A DNA stretch of 64,000 nt from Roseovarius pacificus (GTDB lineage Bacteria > Pseudomonadota > Alphaproteobacteria > Rhodobacterales > Rhodobacteraceae), in contig NZ_FRBR01000001.1 in the NCBI RefSeq assembly GCF_900142665.1, positions 62,001 through 126,000 of the forward strand. The letters are read 5' to 3'. Made by a program: the position numbers and the translations under genes. The notes beneath the pieces were generated by a model, which was given only the letters and a program-made list of their open reading frames with translations, made no database searches and was not told the DNA's origin. Positions 1-8,165 of the stretch are shown here, one piece after another; position 1 is the stretch's first letter; each line of letters begins with the position of its first letter.

Positions 1-497
1 ACCGCTGGCTGGGTGGCACGCTGACCAACTGGAAAACCGTTTCGCAGTCGATCAAGCGTTTGCAGGAGATCGACGAAGTTCTGGGTGCGGGCGGTGAAGG
101 CCTGACCAAGAAGGAACGTCTGGGCCTCGAGCGCGACCAGGAGAAGTTGCAGGCCAGCCTGGGCGGCATCCGTGAAATGGGCGGTCTGCCCGACATGCTG
201 TTCGTCATCGACGTCAAGAAAGAAGCGCTGGCCGTGGCCGAAGCCAACAAGCTGGGCATCCCGGTCGTGGCCGTGGTCGATACCAACTGCTCGCCCGATG
301 GTGTGGATTACATCATCCCCGGCAATGACGACGCCGCACGCGCCATTTCGCTGTATTGCGATCTGGTCAGCCGCGCCGCGCTGGACGGCACCGCGGCCCA
401 GATGAACGCCGCCGGCGTCGACGTGGGCGCGCTGGCCGATGCGCCGGTCGAAGAGGTTGCTGCCGAAGCCGCCGAAGAGGCCCCGGCAGAAAGCTGA
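1..497 (+). CDS. rpsB: 30S ribosomal protein S2 (5' truncated by window edge)
   Basis: Ribosomal protein S2 of the small subunit. Reading begins in frame at base 3 ([19 protein letters not shown]), a classic S2 segment, so the gene enters from the left and its N-terminal part is outside the window. The conserved [13 protein letters not shown] and [15 protein letters not shown] motifs follow. The C-terminus is an Ala/Glu-rich acidic tail ([15 protein letters not shown]), common in alphaproteobacterial S2. It is followed at 79 bp by tsf, the usual rpsB-tsf operon. The first TTG in the visible frame is internal, not a start. Confidence 0.97.
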   Translation, partial: RWLGGTLTNWKTVSQSIKRLQEIDEVLGAGGEGLTKKERLGLERDQEKLQASLGGIREMGGLPDMLFVIDVKKEALAVAEANKLGIPVVAVVDTNCSPDGVDYIIPGNDDAARAISLYCDLVSRAALDGTAAQMNAAGVDVGALADAPVEEVAAEAAEEAPAES

Positions 498-520
498 GCC
501 GCTTTCACGAAACTGACATG

Positions 521-542
521 AGAGGCGGGCAAGCCCGCCTCT
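521..542 (+). terminator. Intergenic hairpin between rpsB and tsf (attenuator-like)
   Basis: A perfect stem GAGGCGGG-CAAG-CCCGCCTC (plus an outer A-T pair) lies 24 bp after the rpsB stop and before the tsf ribosome binding site. It has no T-run, so it is more likely a processing or partial attenuation element that sets the S2/EF-Ts ratio than a full terminator. That function is inferred from position. Confidence 0.6.
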
Positions 543-575
543 GACCCATTCGATGATTCCCCAAGGAGAGCCAAG

Positions 576-1451
576 ATGGCGATCACAGCTGCACAGGTAA
601 AAGAACTGCGCGACAAAACCGGCGCAGGCATGATGGATGCAAAGAAAGCCCTGACCGAAAACGACGGCGACATGGACGCCGCCGTTGACTGGCTGCGCAC
701 CAAGGGTCTGGCCAAGGCCGCCAAGAAATCGGGCCGCACCGCCGCCGAAGGTCTGGTCGCCGTCAAGGTGGACGGTGGCAAGGGCGTGGCTGTCGAGGTG
801 AACGCCGAGACCGACTTTGTCGCCAAGAACGCCGAGTTCCAGGAGATGGTCGGCAAGATCGCCGAAGCCGCCCTGGGCGCGGCTGACATCGACGCGCTGA
901 ACGCCGCCGATCTGGGCGGCAAGACCGTTGCCGACACCATCACCGACAAGATCGCCACCATCGGCGAAAACATGTCGCTGCGCCGCATGGCCTCGATCGA
1001 GGGGGATAGTGTCGTGTCCTATGTCCACAACGCCATGACCGATGGCATGGGCAAGATCGGCGTTCTGGTCGCGCTGAAAGGCGGCGACGAGGCGTTCGGC
1101 AAGCAGGTTGCCATGCATATCGCCGCAACCAACCCTGCCGCGCTGAACGAAGCCGAGCTGGATGCGTCGGTTGTCGATAAGGAACGCCAGGTTCAGATCG
1201 ACATCGCCAAAGAGTCGGGTAAGCCGGACAACGTGATCGAGAAGATGATCGAAGGCCGCATGAAGAAATACATGGCGGAAGTGACCCTGCTGGGCCAGGC
1301 CTTTGTGATCAACCCCGATCTGACCGTCGAGGCCGCCGCCAAGGACGCCGGAGCCGAGATCACCGGCTATGTCCGTCTGGAAGTGGGCGAAGGCATCGAG
1401 AAGAAAGAAGAAGATTTCGCTGCCGAAGTGGCCAAGGCCGTTCAGGGCTAA
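576..1451 (+). CDS. tsf: Translation elongation factor Ts
   Basis: EF-Ts, the guanine nucleotide exchange factor that regenerates EF-Tu-GTP in the cytoplasm. The 291-residue protein shows the N-terminal UBA-like domain ([19 protein letters not shown], residues 8-26), the invariant TDFVAKN motif at 79-85 that contacts EF-Tu, the core dimerisation region and the C-terminal module. The ATG is preceded by AAGGAG at 563-568. Length is normal for the family (about 280-300). It is second in the rpsB-tsf operon. The pyrH and frr genes that often follow in other bacteria are absent here; an unrelated convergent operon follows. Confidence 0.98.
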   Translation: MAITAAQVKELRDKTGAGMMDAKKALTENDGDMDAAVDWLRTKGLAKAAKKSGRTAAEGLVAVKVDGGKGVAVEVNAETDFVAKNAEFQEMVGKIAEAALGAADIDALNAADLGGKTVADTITDKIATIGENMSLRRMASIEGDSVVSYVHNAMTDGMGKIGVLVALKGGDEAFGKQVAMHIAATNPAALNEAELDASVVDKERQVQIDIAKESGKPDNVIEKMIEGRMKKYMAEVTLLGQAFVINPDLTVEAAAKDAGAEITGYVRLEVGEGIEKKEEDFAAEVAKAVQG

Positions 1452-1473
1452 GCGAACCCTTCATCGCAAAATT

Positions 1474-1506
1474 GCGGCGTCGTTCCTTGTGGGCGGCGCC
1501 GTTTTT
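1474..1506 (+). terminator. Probable rho-independent terminator after tsf
   Basis: GC-rich arms CGGCG (1475-1479) and CGCCG (1497-1501) are followed at once by TTTTT. The loop is long (17 nt) and may form an extra inner pairing, so the terminator is plausible rather than strong. It lies 23 bp past the tsf stop. Confidence 0.55.
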
Positions 1507-1780
1507 CATTGCGGTTGGGGCAGGAGGGAAGGGCCTCTGTCGGGGCAAGAGGTCCGGCCGCCAGTCCGAAACAATAGAACCGGCGACCGGGGTCCGGCTG
1601 TGAAACCGGCAGGCTACAGAGCCCCGCAATACCGGAGATTTGACAGCCTGATGTTCCCTGGCTCAAAGCCACCACTCACGGAACGTTAACCATTTTGCGC
1701 GGAATTTTGCCGCTAAGAAAGTAGGATTTTCCTTACCAAACGATTAATTTTCGTTAAATTATTGGTTTTTCAATAATCTT
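1507..1780. other. Convergent intergenic region, no gene seen
   Basis: This is the gap between the tsf terminator and the 3' end of the minus-strand luxR gene. The first half is GC-rich and carries only unconvincing short reading frames. The last 100 bases (about 1681-1780) are strikingly AT-rich for this genome, with an AT-only hairpin TTATTG-GTTTTT-CAATAA at 1759-1776 that may help stop luxR transcripts. No tRNA or known riboswitch was recognised. Confidence 0.5.
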
Positions 1781-2536
1781 TTAGGATTCAATAACAAACA
1801 TCTGGTTCTGCAAGGCCGCCTTGAGAACCGCCTGCGCGGTTGTCTCGACCCGCAGCGCCTGCCGGGCGAGTCGCAAGTGCTTTTCGACGGTGGCCGGGGT
1901 CAGCCCCATCAGGAGGGCGATATCCTGTATGGTCTTGCCATCGCCGACCCATCCCAGAACCTCGGATTGCCGTTTGGTCAGTTTGCGCCCCGGTGAGGTA
2001 TGGGGCAGGGTGAGAATGCGCAGGTGCACGATATTGTTGAGGGTCAGAATCTCTCTGCCGTGCCGTTCCCAGACCCGATCGACCTCGGCCTGATCGAGCC
2101 CGTTGCGGGCAGTCAGCGCAATCGCGCCCTTGCACCGCGGCGCCACCGATTTGAAACTGATGGAATAGCCCGCGCAGACGCCCTTGGAGCGATTGAATTC
2201 GAGAACCTTGCGCTGATCGTCCGAAAGCGTGCCCGCGGCGCCCCATTCCCGCAGGATCGTCCAGGAACAGGCGCCTTCGTTGTGCAAGGCCCATCGCAGC
2301 ATCGGCGCGTGGAAATACAGGCCTTCGCCGATGAACACGTCGGTGTAGTCGCTGGAATGATTGGTCAGCAGCACGAAATCTTCCGGGTCGCCGAAAGACG
2401 TTTCGGTGCAATACCGGGTATAGCCGTACATGATCCGGTCGAACCCGAAATCGGCCATTTGCTGGATATGCCGCGTCCACAGCTCTTCGATGCTGCTGGC
2501 GTTGATCAGGGTGTTGATTTGGTCGCTTGAAATCAT
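1781..2536 (-). CDS. LuxR-family regulator with autoinducer-binding-like domain (LuxR solo)
   Basis: A 251-residue transcription factor. Residues about 15-165 resemble the autoinducer-binding domain. Residues about 185-245 form the LuxR-type helix-turn-helix ([20 protein letters not shown]...TVEKHL). No luxI-type synthase lies nearby, so it is a solo. In the ligand domain the segment LYFHAPM aligns by eye with the usual YF-x-x-DP stretch, putting Ala where canonical receptors carry the ligand-binding Asp. It may therefore bind a non-AHL ligand or none (inference). Its ATG overlaps the aroQ stop (ATGA), so the two are translationally coupled. Confidence 0.9.
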   Translation of the reverse strand: MISSDQINTLINASSIEELWTRHIQQMADFGFDRIMYGYTRYCTETSFGDPEDFVLLTNHSSDYTDVFIGEGLYFHAPMLRWALHNEGACSWTILREWGAAGTLSDDQRKVLEFNRSKGVCAGYSISFKSVAPRCKGAIALTARNGLDQAEVDRVWERHGREILTLNNIVHLRILTLPHTSPGRKLTKRQSEVLGWVGDGKTIQDIALLMGLTPATVEKHLRLARQALRVETTAQAVLKAALQNQMFVIES

Positions 2537-2976
2537 CCGCTGGCGTCAAGATGCTGTGCCATGGCCCGAAGCGCAAGCGCATAACCATGGGCGCCAAAGC
2601 CGCAGATCACGCCGACGGCGACCCTGGCGATATAGGACGTATGACGAAACTCTTCACGCGCGTGAACATTGGACAAATGCAATTCGATGGCGGGCAGATC
2701 GACCGAGGTCAGCGCATCCATCAGCGCCACCGATGTATGGGTATAGGCGCCGGCATTCAGAATGATCCCGTCATGCGTTCCGTGCGCGGCATGGATTGCG
2801 TCGATCAGTGCGCCTTCGGAGTTGCTTTGGACGAAGGTCAGGGCAACGCCCAGGGCGCTGGCGGTATCGCGGCACAGCGCTTCGATATCGGCCAGCGTTG
2901 TCGTGCCATAGACCTCGGGCTGGCGTCGTCCCAGCAGGTTCAGGTTCGGCCCGTTCAGGACGAGAATTGAGGTCAT
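2533..2976 (-). CDS. aroQ: Type II 3-dehydroquinate dehydratase
   Basis: Third step of the shikimate pathway: dehydration of 3-dehydroquinate to 3-dehydroshikimate by the dodecameric cytosolic type II enzyme. At 147 residues it has the normal length. Motifs visible are [11 protein letters not shown] near the N-terminus with the catalytic Tyr in EVYG (Y23), the substrate-binding NAGAYTHTS segment, and the conserved [15 protein letters not shown] block carrying the catalytic His. A good AAGGAA ribosome binding site sits 7-12 bases before the ATG. It is first gene of a two-gene operon with luxR (overlapping ATGA), an unusual partner for a shikimate enzyme. Confidence 0.97.
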   Translation of the reverse strand: MTSILVLNGPNLNLLGRRQPEVYGTTTLADIEALCRDTASALGVALTFVQSNSEGALIDAIHAAHGTHDGIILNAGAYTHTSVALMDALTSVDLPAIELHLSNVHAREEFRHTSYIARVAVGVICGFGAHGYALALRAMAQHLDASG

Positions 2977-3074
2977 GGAGTTAAATTCCTTGTGCTATCC
3001 AGTTTAATAGCGCGTGAATATGGCGCGAGTCGAGTGGGAGTTGCGCAGTCCTTGCGATAGTCGCGCAAACGGAT

Positions 3075-3091
3075 ATGTCCGTGCCGGACAT
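3075..3091. promoter_or_regulatory. Palindrome upstream of aroQ-luxR (candidate operator)
   Basis: ATGTCCG-TGC-CGGACAT is a perfect 7-bp inverted repeat about 100 bp upstream of the aroQ start. A second imperfect one (TTGCG...CGCAA, about 3052-3069) lies just before it. The size and symmetry would suit a dimeric regulator such as the operon's own LuxR protein. There is no direct evidence for which protein binds. Confidence 0.4.
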
Positions 3092-3222
3092 CAAAGATGT
3101 TGTGTTGAGCGTTGTTTGTAAAGCGATTTTGTCTTTTGCGGGTGCTGTTTCGGACTATTCTTTATTAACATAATACTGATTATGCGCCTTTTGCATATAT
3201 CCAGGGGCACATTCTAAACTGG

Positions 3223-3243
3223 GTTGCGACAAATCCCCTATCT
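3223..3243 (+). repeat. Left inverted repeat of the IS30-family element
   Basis: Core blocks GTTGCGAC (3223-3230) and CCCTATCT (3236-3243) match the reverse complement of the right end. An AAGCAAGGAG ribosome binding site follows shortly before the transposase ATG. Confidence 0.75.
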
Positions 3244-3267
3244 TGCTGAAAAGCAAGGAGAACGGAC

Positions 3268-4260
3268 ATGGCCCACACAGAGCTGGATTTGCGTGAGAGG
3301 CGCGCAATCGAAGACATGCTGAACGCGAAAGTCCCTGTTAGCAAGATCGCAGCCGAGATCGGCAGGTATCGCTCAACCGTGTATCGAGAGATCAAACGAA
3401 ACTATTTCACGGACGACGAGCTGTCGTATCTGAACGGCTACTACGGGATGAATGCCCAGAGGTATGCCTCTGATCGCCGCGCAAGACGCCGCAAATTGAT
3501 CCGCCTAGATAAACTACGCGCCCATGTGATTGACCGCCTTAAGACCGGCTGGACGCCGGAACAGATCGCTGGCCGCCTCGGATACGACGGTCAACCAGTT
3601 CGCGTCAGCCATGAAACGATCTATACTTATGTCTACAGCGCTGAAGGCCAATCTGAACAACTGGCGCGCCATCTACCTAGTCGTCGCAAGAAGCGCAGAC
3701 CGCGATATGCCAGACGCCCCAGAGGCCAGGTATTCCCGCCGGATCGCTCGATCCATCAGCGCCCAGAACACGTGAAGTCGCGCGAAGCGTTTGGGGACTG
3801 GGAAGGCGATCTGATGATCTTTGAGCGCTCTCAGGGCAAAATGAACGTCGCCTCACTGGTTGAGCGCAAGACCCGCTACGCGGTTCTGTTCCGCAACAAC
3901 GACCGCAGCTCGACACACTTCATGAACAAGCTGATGGATGTGATGGAGCCCCTGCCCCAGACCGCCCGCCGGTCCATCACCTTCGACCGAGGCTTTGAAT
4001 TCCGCGAATGGCGCAAGCTGAAGACAGGCATCGGCACCGAAAGCTGGTTCTGCGACCCGCAGGCACCCTGGCAGAAAGGAGCGGTCGAAAATCTGAACAA
4101 ACGTGCCCGTCGATACTTGCCACGTGATACCCAGCTCGCGGCGCTCTCAAATCGCTACATGAAGGCGATTTGCGAACGCCTGAACGGTACCCCTAGAAAG
4201 TGCCTCGGATGGCGAACCCCAACGGAAGCTTTCAGAGAAGAAATGATGAAACTGAGATAG
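3268..4260 (+). CDS. IS30-family transposase
   Basis: DDE transposase of 330 residues, a normal length for IS30. The N-terminal helix-turn-helix (SKIAAEIGRYRSTVYREIKRN) binds the inverted repeats. A second helical region with the TPEQIAGRL motif follows. The catalytic core shows the first Asp in FGDWEGDLM, the second Asp in ITFDRGFEF, and the Glu in QKGAVENLNKRARRYLPRDT, so all three acidic residues are present and the enzyme looks intact. The stop codon lies inside the right inverted repeat. AAGGAG precedes the ATG. Confidence 0.96.
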   Translation: MAHTELDLRERRAIEDMLNAKVPVSKIAAEIGRYRSTVYREIKRNYFTDDELSYLNGYYGMNAQRYASDRRARRRKLIRLDKLRAHVIDRLKTGWTPEQIAGRLGYDGQPVRVSHETIYTYVYSAEGQSEQLARHLPSRRKKRRPRYARRPRGQVFPPDRSIHQRPEHVKSREAFGDWEGDLMIFERSQGKMNVASLVERKTRYAVLFRNNDRSSTHFMNKLMDVMEPLPQTARRSITFDRGFEFREWRKLKTGIGTESWFCDPQAPWQKGAVENLNKRARRYLPRDTQLAALSNRYMKAICERLNGTPRKCLGWRTPTEAFREEMMKLR

Positions 4261-4277
4261 GGAAAAACCGTCGCAAC
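4255..4277 (-). repeat. Right inverted repeat of the IS30-family element
   Basis: AGATAGGG (4255-4262) and GTCGCAAC (4270-4277) are the reverse complements of the two core blocks at the left end. The transposase stop codon (TAG) is contained in the repeat. Confidence 0.75.
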
Positions 4278-4319
4278 GAGTCTTGAGCCATCACAGAACC
4301 GTCCGCCCACCCGGTGTTT

Positions 4320-5576
4320 TCATCTGACGCTGAGGCCGTGCACCATGCGTGCGCCGGTTTCGAATATGGCGGTCTTGAGCCTGGTAAACCGTTCGCTGTG
4401 CTGTTCGACGGGGTTTACCGGCAACCCGGCTTCATCCCCTGACAGCAAAGCGCGGGCCGCTTCGCGACCGAACAATGTGCCGGGTGCGATCCCGCGGCCC
4501 GAGTAGCCGAAGATGGACATTCCCTGTGGCCCGAGGCGCAGGATTTTCGGCAAATGATCCGAGGTCATCGAAATCTTTCCGGCCCAGGAATGCGTGATCG
4601 TGACATTCGCCAGTTGCGGGAACAGCCGGATCAGCTTGCGGCGCGCCCATCCTTCTTGAATGTCGCTCTCGTCGCCCATGCCGCCCAGAATGATGCGCCC
4701 GGCGGCATCGCGGCGCAGGGAGGACATGATCAGCGCGCTGTCCCAGCACCCCTCGCCGCCTGGCAGGATCGTCCCGGCGATATTGTCGCCAAGCGGTTCG
4801 GTTGCGAGCTGGAAGAAATTTACCGTCGGTACCTGTGGGAGTGCCATCTGCTCGAGCGGCCGGTGATAGGCGTTCGTTGCGATCAGCAGCGCCTTGGCGC
4901 GCACCTTGGCCCCGGAGGACCGGACAACCCATTGCCCGCCATGCCGCATGGCCGACATCACGGGTGTCTGTTCGAAAATCCGCGCGCCCGCGGCTTCGGC
5001 GGCGCGGGCCAGGCCACGGGCATACGCCAGGGGCTGTATCGTTCCGGCGCGGGCGTCGTGCAATGCGCCATGGAACCCCTGCGCCCCGGTTCTCTGCGCG
5101 GTTTCGGCGCTGTCGATCAAGCTGACGGGCGCTCCCCGCGCGGCCAGTTGATCGTAGCGTTTTTTCAGGTCCGCAGCGCCCTTGGACGCATGCGCCAGAT
5201 GCAAGGTGCCGTTGCGGCGCGGCTCGCACTGGATGTCGTGGGTATCAATCAGGTTGAACACCAGTTCGGGCGCGGCGCCGAGCGCGCTGTTCAGGCGTTC
5301 GCCGGCATCCTGCCCAAGCGTGGCACAGACGGCGTCGGGGGGCAGCCAGAGCCCTGCATTCACAAGCCCGACGTTGCGGCCCGATCCGCCATGGCCGATG
5401 GTTTCCGCCTCGAGCAGGATGACATCTGCGCCCTGCCCTGCGGCTTCGAGGGCGGCGGAGAGGCCGGTGAAGCCGCCGCCGAGAATCACCAGATCGGCGC
5501 TGAATTCGCCTTGCAGGGTGCGCGCGGTGAAGATTTCGGCGGCGCTGTCGCGCCAAAGGGAGCCGAGGCCGCTCAT
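4320..5576 (-). CDS. FAD-dependent oxidoreductase of the DAO/DadA-PuuB type
   Basis: A flavoprotein of 418 residues in the D-amino-acid oxidase superfamily. These enzymes oxidatively remove amino or N-alkyl groups, for example from gamma-glutamylputrescine or D-amino acids. The N-terminus has the dinucleotide-binding motif DLVILGGGFTGLSAALEAA followed by an Asp/Glu at the end of strand 2 (LLEAETIGHGGSGRNVG). The C-terminal FAD site (FGYSGRGIAPGTLFGREAA) is also present. Full length. The true substrate cannot be read from the sequence. Its 3' end lies only 34 bp from the IS30 right end. The acyl-CoA dehydrogenase gene lies 119 bp upstream on the same strand. Confidence 0.85.
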   Translation of the reverse strand: MSGLGSLWRDSAAEIFTARTLQGEFSADLVILGGGFTGLSAALEAAGQGADVILLEAETIGHGGSGRNVGLVNAGLWLPPDAVCATLGQDAGERLNSALGAAPELVFNLIDTHDIQCEPRRNGTLHLAHASKGAADLKKRYDQLAARGAPVSLIDSAETAQRTGAQGFHGALHDARAGTIQPLAYARGLARAAEAAGARIFEQTPVMSAMRHGGQWVVRSSGAKVRAKALLIATNAYHRPLEQMALPQVPTVNFFQLATEPLGDNIAGTILPGGEGCWDSALIMSSLRRDAAGRIILGGMGDESDIQEGWARRKLIRLFPQLANVTITHSWAGKISMTSDHLPKILRLGPQGMSIFGYSGRGIAPGTLFGREAARALLSGDEAGLPVNPVEQHSERFTRLKTAIFETGARMVHGLSVR

Positions 5577-5695
5577 GAGACGGCCCCGGCATGTCTCGGG
5601 GGTGAAGTGTGCTGGCTCATGCTGACGGTATTCTGAAACGGTTCAGGCACGTTACCGCGCCTGACGCCAAAGGCAACACCCGGCGTGCCCGCTCT

Positions 5696-6919
5696 TCAGA
5701 AGAACGCCTGAAGGCCGGTTTGCGCACGGCCCAGAATCAGCGCGTGAACGTCATGCGTGCCCTCGTAGGTGTTCACGGTTTCGAGGTTCATCATATGGCG
5801 AATGACTTGAAATTCCTCGGAAATTCCGTTCCCGCCATGCATGTCGCGGGCCATGCGGGCGATGTCCAGCGCCTTGCCGCAATTGTTGCGTTTGATCAGC
5901 GAGATCATTTCCGGCGCGGCGCTGGCGTCGTCCATCAGGCGGCCCACCCGGAGCGCGGCCTGAAGGCCGAGCGCGATTTCGGTCTGCATGTCGGCGAGTT
6001 TCTTTTGAAACAGCTGGGTTTGGGCCAGGGGGCGGCGGAACTGGTGGCGGTCGAGGCCGTATTGGCGGGCGGCGTGCCAGCAGGTTTCGGCGGCGCCCAT
6101 GACGCCCCAGGCGATGCCGTAGCGCGCCCGGTTAAGACATCCGAAAGGCCCTTTCAGCCCTTCCACGTTGGGCAGAAGCGCGTCTTCGCCGACTTCGACG
6201 TTATCCATCACGATTTCGCCGGTGATCGAGGCGCGAAGGCTTTGTTTTCCCTGGATTTTCGGGGCGCTCAGGCCCTTCATGCCCTTGTCCAGGACGAAGC
6301 CGCGAATCTTGCCGTCATGGGCTTCGGACCTGGCCCAGACCACGAAGACATCGGCGATCGGGCTGTTAGAAATCCACATCTTGGAGCCGTTGAGGCGATA
6401 GCCGCCGTCGATCTTTTCGGCGCGGGTCTTCATGCCCGCCGGGTCGCTGCCTGCATCGGGTTCGGTCAGGCCAAAGCAGCCGATCAGCTCGCCTTTTGCC
6501 AATCCATTCAAATACTTACGGCGTTGTTCCTCACTGCCGTAGGCGTAGATGGGGTACATGACGAGGGAGGATTGGACGCTCATCATGGAGCGGTAGCCCG
6601 AATCGACGCGTTCGATTTCGCGCGCCACGAGGCCGTAGGAGACGTAACCCGCTGACAAACCACCATATTCTTCGGGGATGGTGGTGCCCAGAAGGCCCAT
6701 TTCGCCCATTTCGCGGAAAATTTCGGGGTCGGTTTTTTCCTGGGCGTAGGCCTCGGTCACACGGGGTTGAAGATTTTCCTGCGCGAAGGTGCGGGCGCTT
6801 TGCGAAATCATACGCTCTTCTTCAAGCAGTTGATTTTCAAGCAAAAACGGGTCTTCCCAGTTGAACGATCCGAGGTCCGGCTTGTCCTTGGCCTTGAGGG
6901 CGGGGGTGTCGAGGCTCAT
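5696..6919 (-). CDS. gcdH: Glutaryl-CoA dehydrogenase (acyl-CoA dehydrogenase family)
   Basis: Predicted to oxidise and decarboxylate glutaryl-CoA to crotonyl-CoA in lysine/tryptophan breakdown, passing electrons to ETF. The 407-residue protein begins [21 protein letters not shown] lies 10 bases before this ATG, which rejects the longer upstream frame. FAD-binding ([14 protein letters not shown]) and substrate-site ([11 protein letters not shown]) segments are clear. The NTYEGTHD motif near residue 386 carries the catalytic Glu in the position typical of GCDH. The divergent LysR gene is the usual partner and probable regulator. A generic acyl-CoA dehydrogenase role cannot be fully excluded. 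Confidence 0.9.
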   Translation of the reverse strand: MSLDTPALKAKDKPDLGSFNWEDPFLLENQLLEEERMISQSARTFAQENLQPRVTEAYAQEKTDPEIFREMGEMGLLGTTIPEEYGGLSAGYVSYGLVAREIERVDSGYRSMMSVQSSLVMYPIYAYGSEEQRRKYLNGLAKGELIGCFGLTEPDAGSDPAGMKTRAEKIDGGYRLNGSKMWISNSPIADVFVVWARSEAHDGKIRGFVLDKGMKGLSAPKIQGKQSLRASITGEIVMDNVEVGEDALLPNVEGLKGPFGCLNRARYGIAWGVMGAAETCWHAARQYGLDRHQFRRPLAQTQLFQKKLADMQTEIALGLQAALRVGRLMDDASAAPEMISLIKRNNCGKALDIARMARDMHGGNGISEEFQVIRHMMNLETVNTYEGTHDVHALILGRAQTGLQAFF

Positions 6920-6993
6920 TTTGCAGCGCTCCTTATGAGGAAATTGCGGGTTTCTTGCACCATACATTAACCTTCGGGTAAGAAATAACGCGA

Positions 6994-7017
6994 AAACTGC
7001 ATTTATTCATGAGGTTT
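6994..7017. promoter_or_regulatory. Inverted repeat in the gcdH-lysR divergent promoter
   Basis: AAACTGCAT-TTATTC-ATGAGGTTT is a 9-bp inverted repeat with 7 of 9 positions paired. It lies 9 bp before the lysR start and about 75 bp upstream of gcdH. It is a reasonable autoregulatory site for the LysR protein, inferred from symmetry and position only. Confidence 0.4.
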
Positions 7018-7025
7018 ACGCATAC

Positions 7026-7937
7026 ATGGCCACCCTGCCCCGCCGCTTCCTGCCCTCGACCGGCGCGTTACGCGCGCTGGAGGCGCTGGACCGTCTGGGC
7101 AGCGCCACCGCCGCCGCGGACGATCTGAACCTGAGCCAGAGCGCGGTCAGCCGCCAGATACAGGCGCTGGAGGACCAGACCGGCGTGACGCTGGTGATCC
7201 GCGAAGGGCGGCGCATGGTGCTGACGCCTGAGGCCGCCGATTACGCCGCCGAAATCCGCGCGGCGCTGAACAAGATCACGCAGGCGACGCTGAAGCTGAG
7301 CGTGAACCCGTCGGGCGGCAGTCTGGACCTTGCGATCCTGCCGACCTTCGGGATGCGCTGGCTGGTGCCGCGCCTGGCCGAGTTCGCGCGCCTGCACCCG
7401 GAGGTGACGATCAACCTGTCCACGCGGCTGAAACCGTTCAGCTTTGGCGCGGAACCCTTTGATGCGGCAATACATTTCGGCGCGGCGGACTGGCCGGGAA
7501 CGCAGGCGCTGCGCCTGAAGGCCGAGGCCGTGATAGCGGTGTGTGCGCCGGGCCTGATTGCCGGGAAAGCGCCGCGCGGGCCGCAGGACCTGATGGCCCT
7601 GCCGCTGCTCCATATCGAGACCCGTCCCGAGGCATGGCGGGCGTGGTTCGCGGCGCACGGGATCGAAACCGGCCCGGTGACGGGCACGATCTATGACCAG
7701 TTCGCGACCATTACGCAGGCGGCGCTGCACGGGCTGGGCGTGGCGCTGCTGCCCGATTACCTCGCGGAACAGGACCTTGCCACCGGGCGGCTGGTGCGCG
7801 CCTGGGGCGGGCCGACGACCAGCCCCGGCGCCTATCATCTGGTCTGGCCGGTGGAGAAATCGCGCGATGCGGCCCTGAAAAAGTTCCGCGAGTGGCTGGC
7901 GACGCAGGTCGAGGACGAAGACGCCCTGCCCCGCTGA
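7026..7937 (+). CDS. LysR-family transcriptional regulator (GcvA/GcdR type)
   Basis: A 303-residue LysR regulator. The winged helix-turn-helix occupies about residues 10-70 (ALEALDRLGSATAAADDLNL, SQSAVSRQIQALEDQTGVTL). A periplasmic-binding-like effector domain follows from about residue 95 to 295. It is divergent from gcdH across 106 bp, so it most likely activates glutaryl-CoA dehydrogenase in response to glutarate or a CoA ester and represses itself (inference from context). The subfamily resembles GcvA by its RFLPS...LRALEA opening. Confidence 0.92.
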   Translation: MATLPRRFLPSTGALRALEALDRLGSATAAADDLNLSQSAVSRQIQALEDQTGVTLVIREGRRMVLTPEAADYAAEIRAALNKITQATLKLSVNPSGGSLDLAILPTFGMRWLVPRLAEFARLHPEVTINLSTRLKPFSFGAEPFDAAIHFGAADWPGTQALRLKAEAVIAVCAPGLIAGKAPRGPQDLMALPLLHIETRPEAWRAWFAAHGIETGPVTGTIYDQFATITQAALHGLGVALLPDYLAEQDLATGRLVRAWGGPTTSPGAYHLVWPVEKSRDAALKKFREWLATQVEDEDALPR

Positions 7938-8007
7938 TCCATGAAATTTGCGCATGAGGCGATCATGCGGGGTGTGCATGATCGGGAAAACCGCGCGCCA
8001 GCGGGCG

Positions 8008-8047
8008 TTTTGTACGTTTTGTACGAAGTGTACGCGGGTTTTGTACG
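8008..8047 (+). repeat. Short direct repeats of TTTTGTACG
   Basis: TTTTGTACG occurs exactly at 8008-8016, 8017-8025 and 8039-8047, with a degenerate GTGTACG between them (8028-8034). The core GTAC is palindromic. The cluster lies in the convergent gap between lysR and phoB and is not coding. It could be a regulator-binding array or part of a dispersed intergenic repeat. Confidence 0.65.
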
Positions 8048-8068
8048 AAAATCGGGGGCTGTGCGGGA

Positions 8069-8093
8069 GTTTGCGTCCATGGTGGACGCAAAC
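8069..8093. repeat. Perfect 10-bp inverted repeat
   Basis: GTTTGCGTCC-ATGGT-GGACGCAAAC, a perfect 10-bp stem with a 5-base loop. It is the first of three consecutive hairpins between lysR and phoB. Confidence 0.8.
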
Positions 8094-8114
8094 CGGGATT
8101 TTCGGGCGGAGCTG

Positions 8115-8137
8115 CCGGAGTTTTGAAAAAACTCCGG
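8115..8137. terminator. Hairpin, probable bidirectional terminator (lysR/phoB)
   Basis: CCGGAGTTTT-GAA-AAAACTCCGG, a perfect 10-bp stem with a 3-base loop. The A/T half of each arm gives a T-rich stretch on either strand, so it could stop both the plus-strand lysR transcript and the minus-strand phoB transcript. Confidence 0.65.
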
Positions 8138-8138
8138 G

Positions 8139-8161
8139 CCGGAAAATTTTGAATTTTCCGG
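8139..8161. terminator. Second hairpin, probable phoB terminator
   Basis: CCGGAAAATT-TTG-AATTTTCCGG, another perfect 10-bp stem. It starts one base after the preceding hairpin and ends 5 bp from the phoB stop codon. The tandem of two near-identical architectures is unusual. Confidence 0.65.
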
Positions 8162-8165
8162 GGCC

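Larger units (their letters stand above)
3213..4286 (+). mobile_element. IS30-family insertion sequence
   Basis: An element of about 1.07 kb with one transposase gene, bounded by imperfect inverted repeats. The left end reads ACT-GG-GTTGCGAC-aaatc-CCCTATCT (3218-3243). The right end, read on the other strand, is ACT-C-GTTGCGAC-ggttttt-CCCTATCT (4281 down to 4255). Shared blocks are GTTGCGAC and CCCTATCT with spacers of 5 and 7. The outermost bases are uncertain by a few nucleotides, and no clear 2-3 bp target duplication could be read. It sits between aroQ-luxR and the DadA-like gene and interrupts no recognisable reading frame. Confidence 0.85.

Noticed and set aside
1781..2536. Quorum-sensing luxI/luxR pair
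   Set aside because: No luxI-type synthase gene lies within the window; the neighbour is aroQ.
3205..3222. Target-site duplication of the IS30 element
   Set aside because: The outermost bases of the ends are uncertain and no matching 2-4 bp flanks could be fixed by eye.
8008..8047. CRISPR-like array
   Set aside because: The repeats are 9 bp with irregular short spacing and no cas genes nearby.
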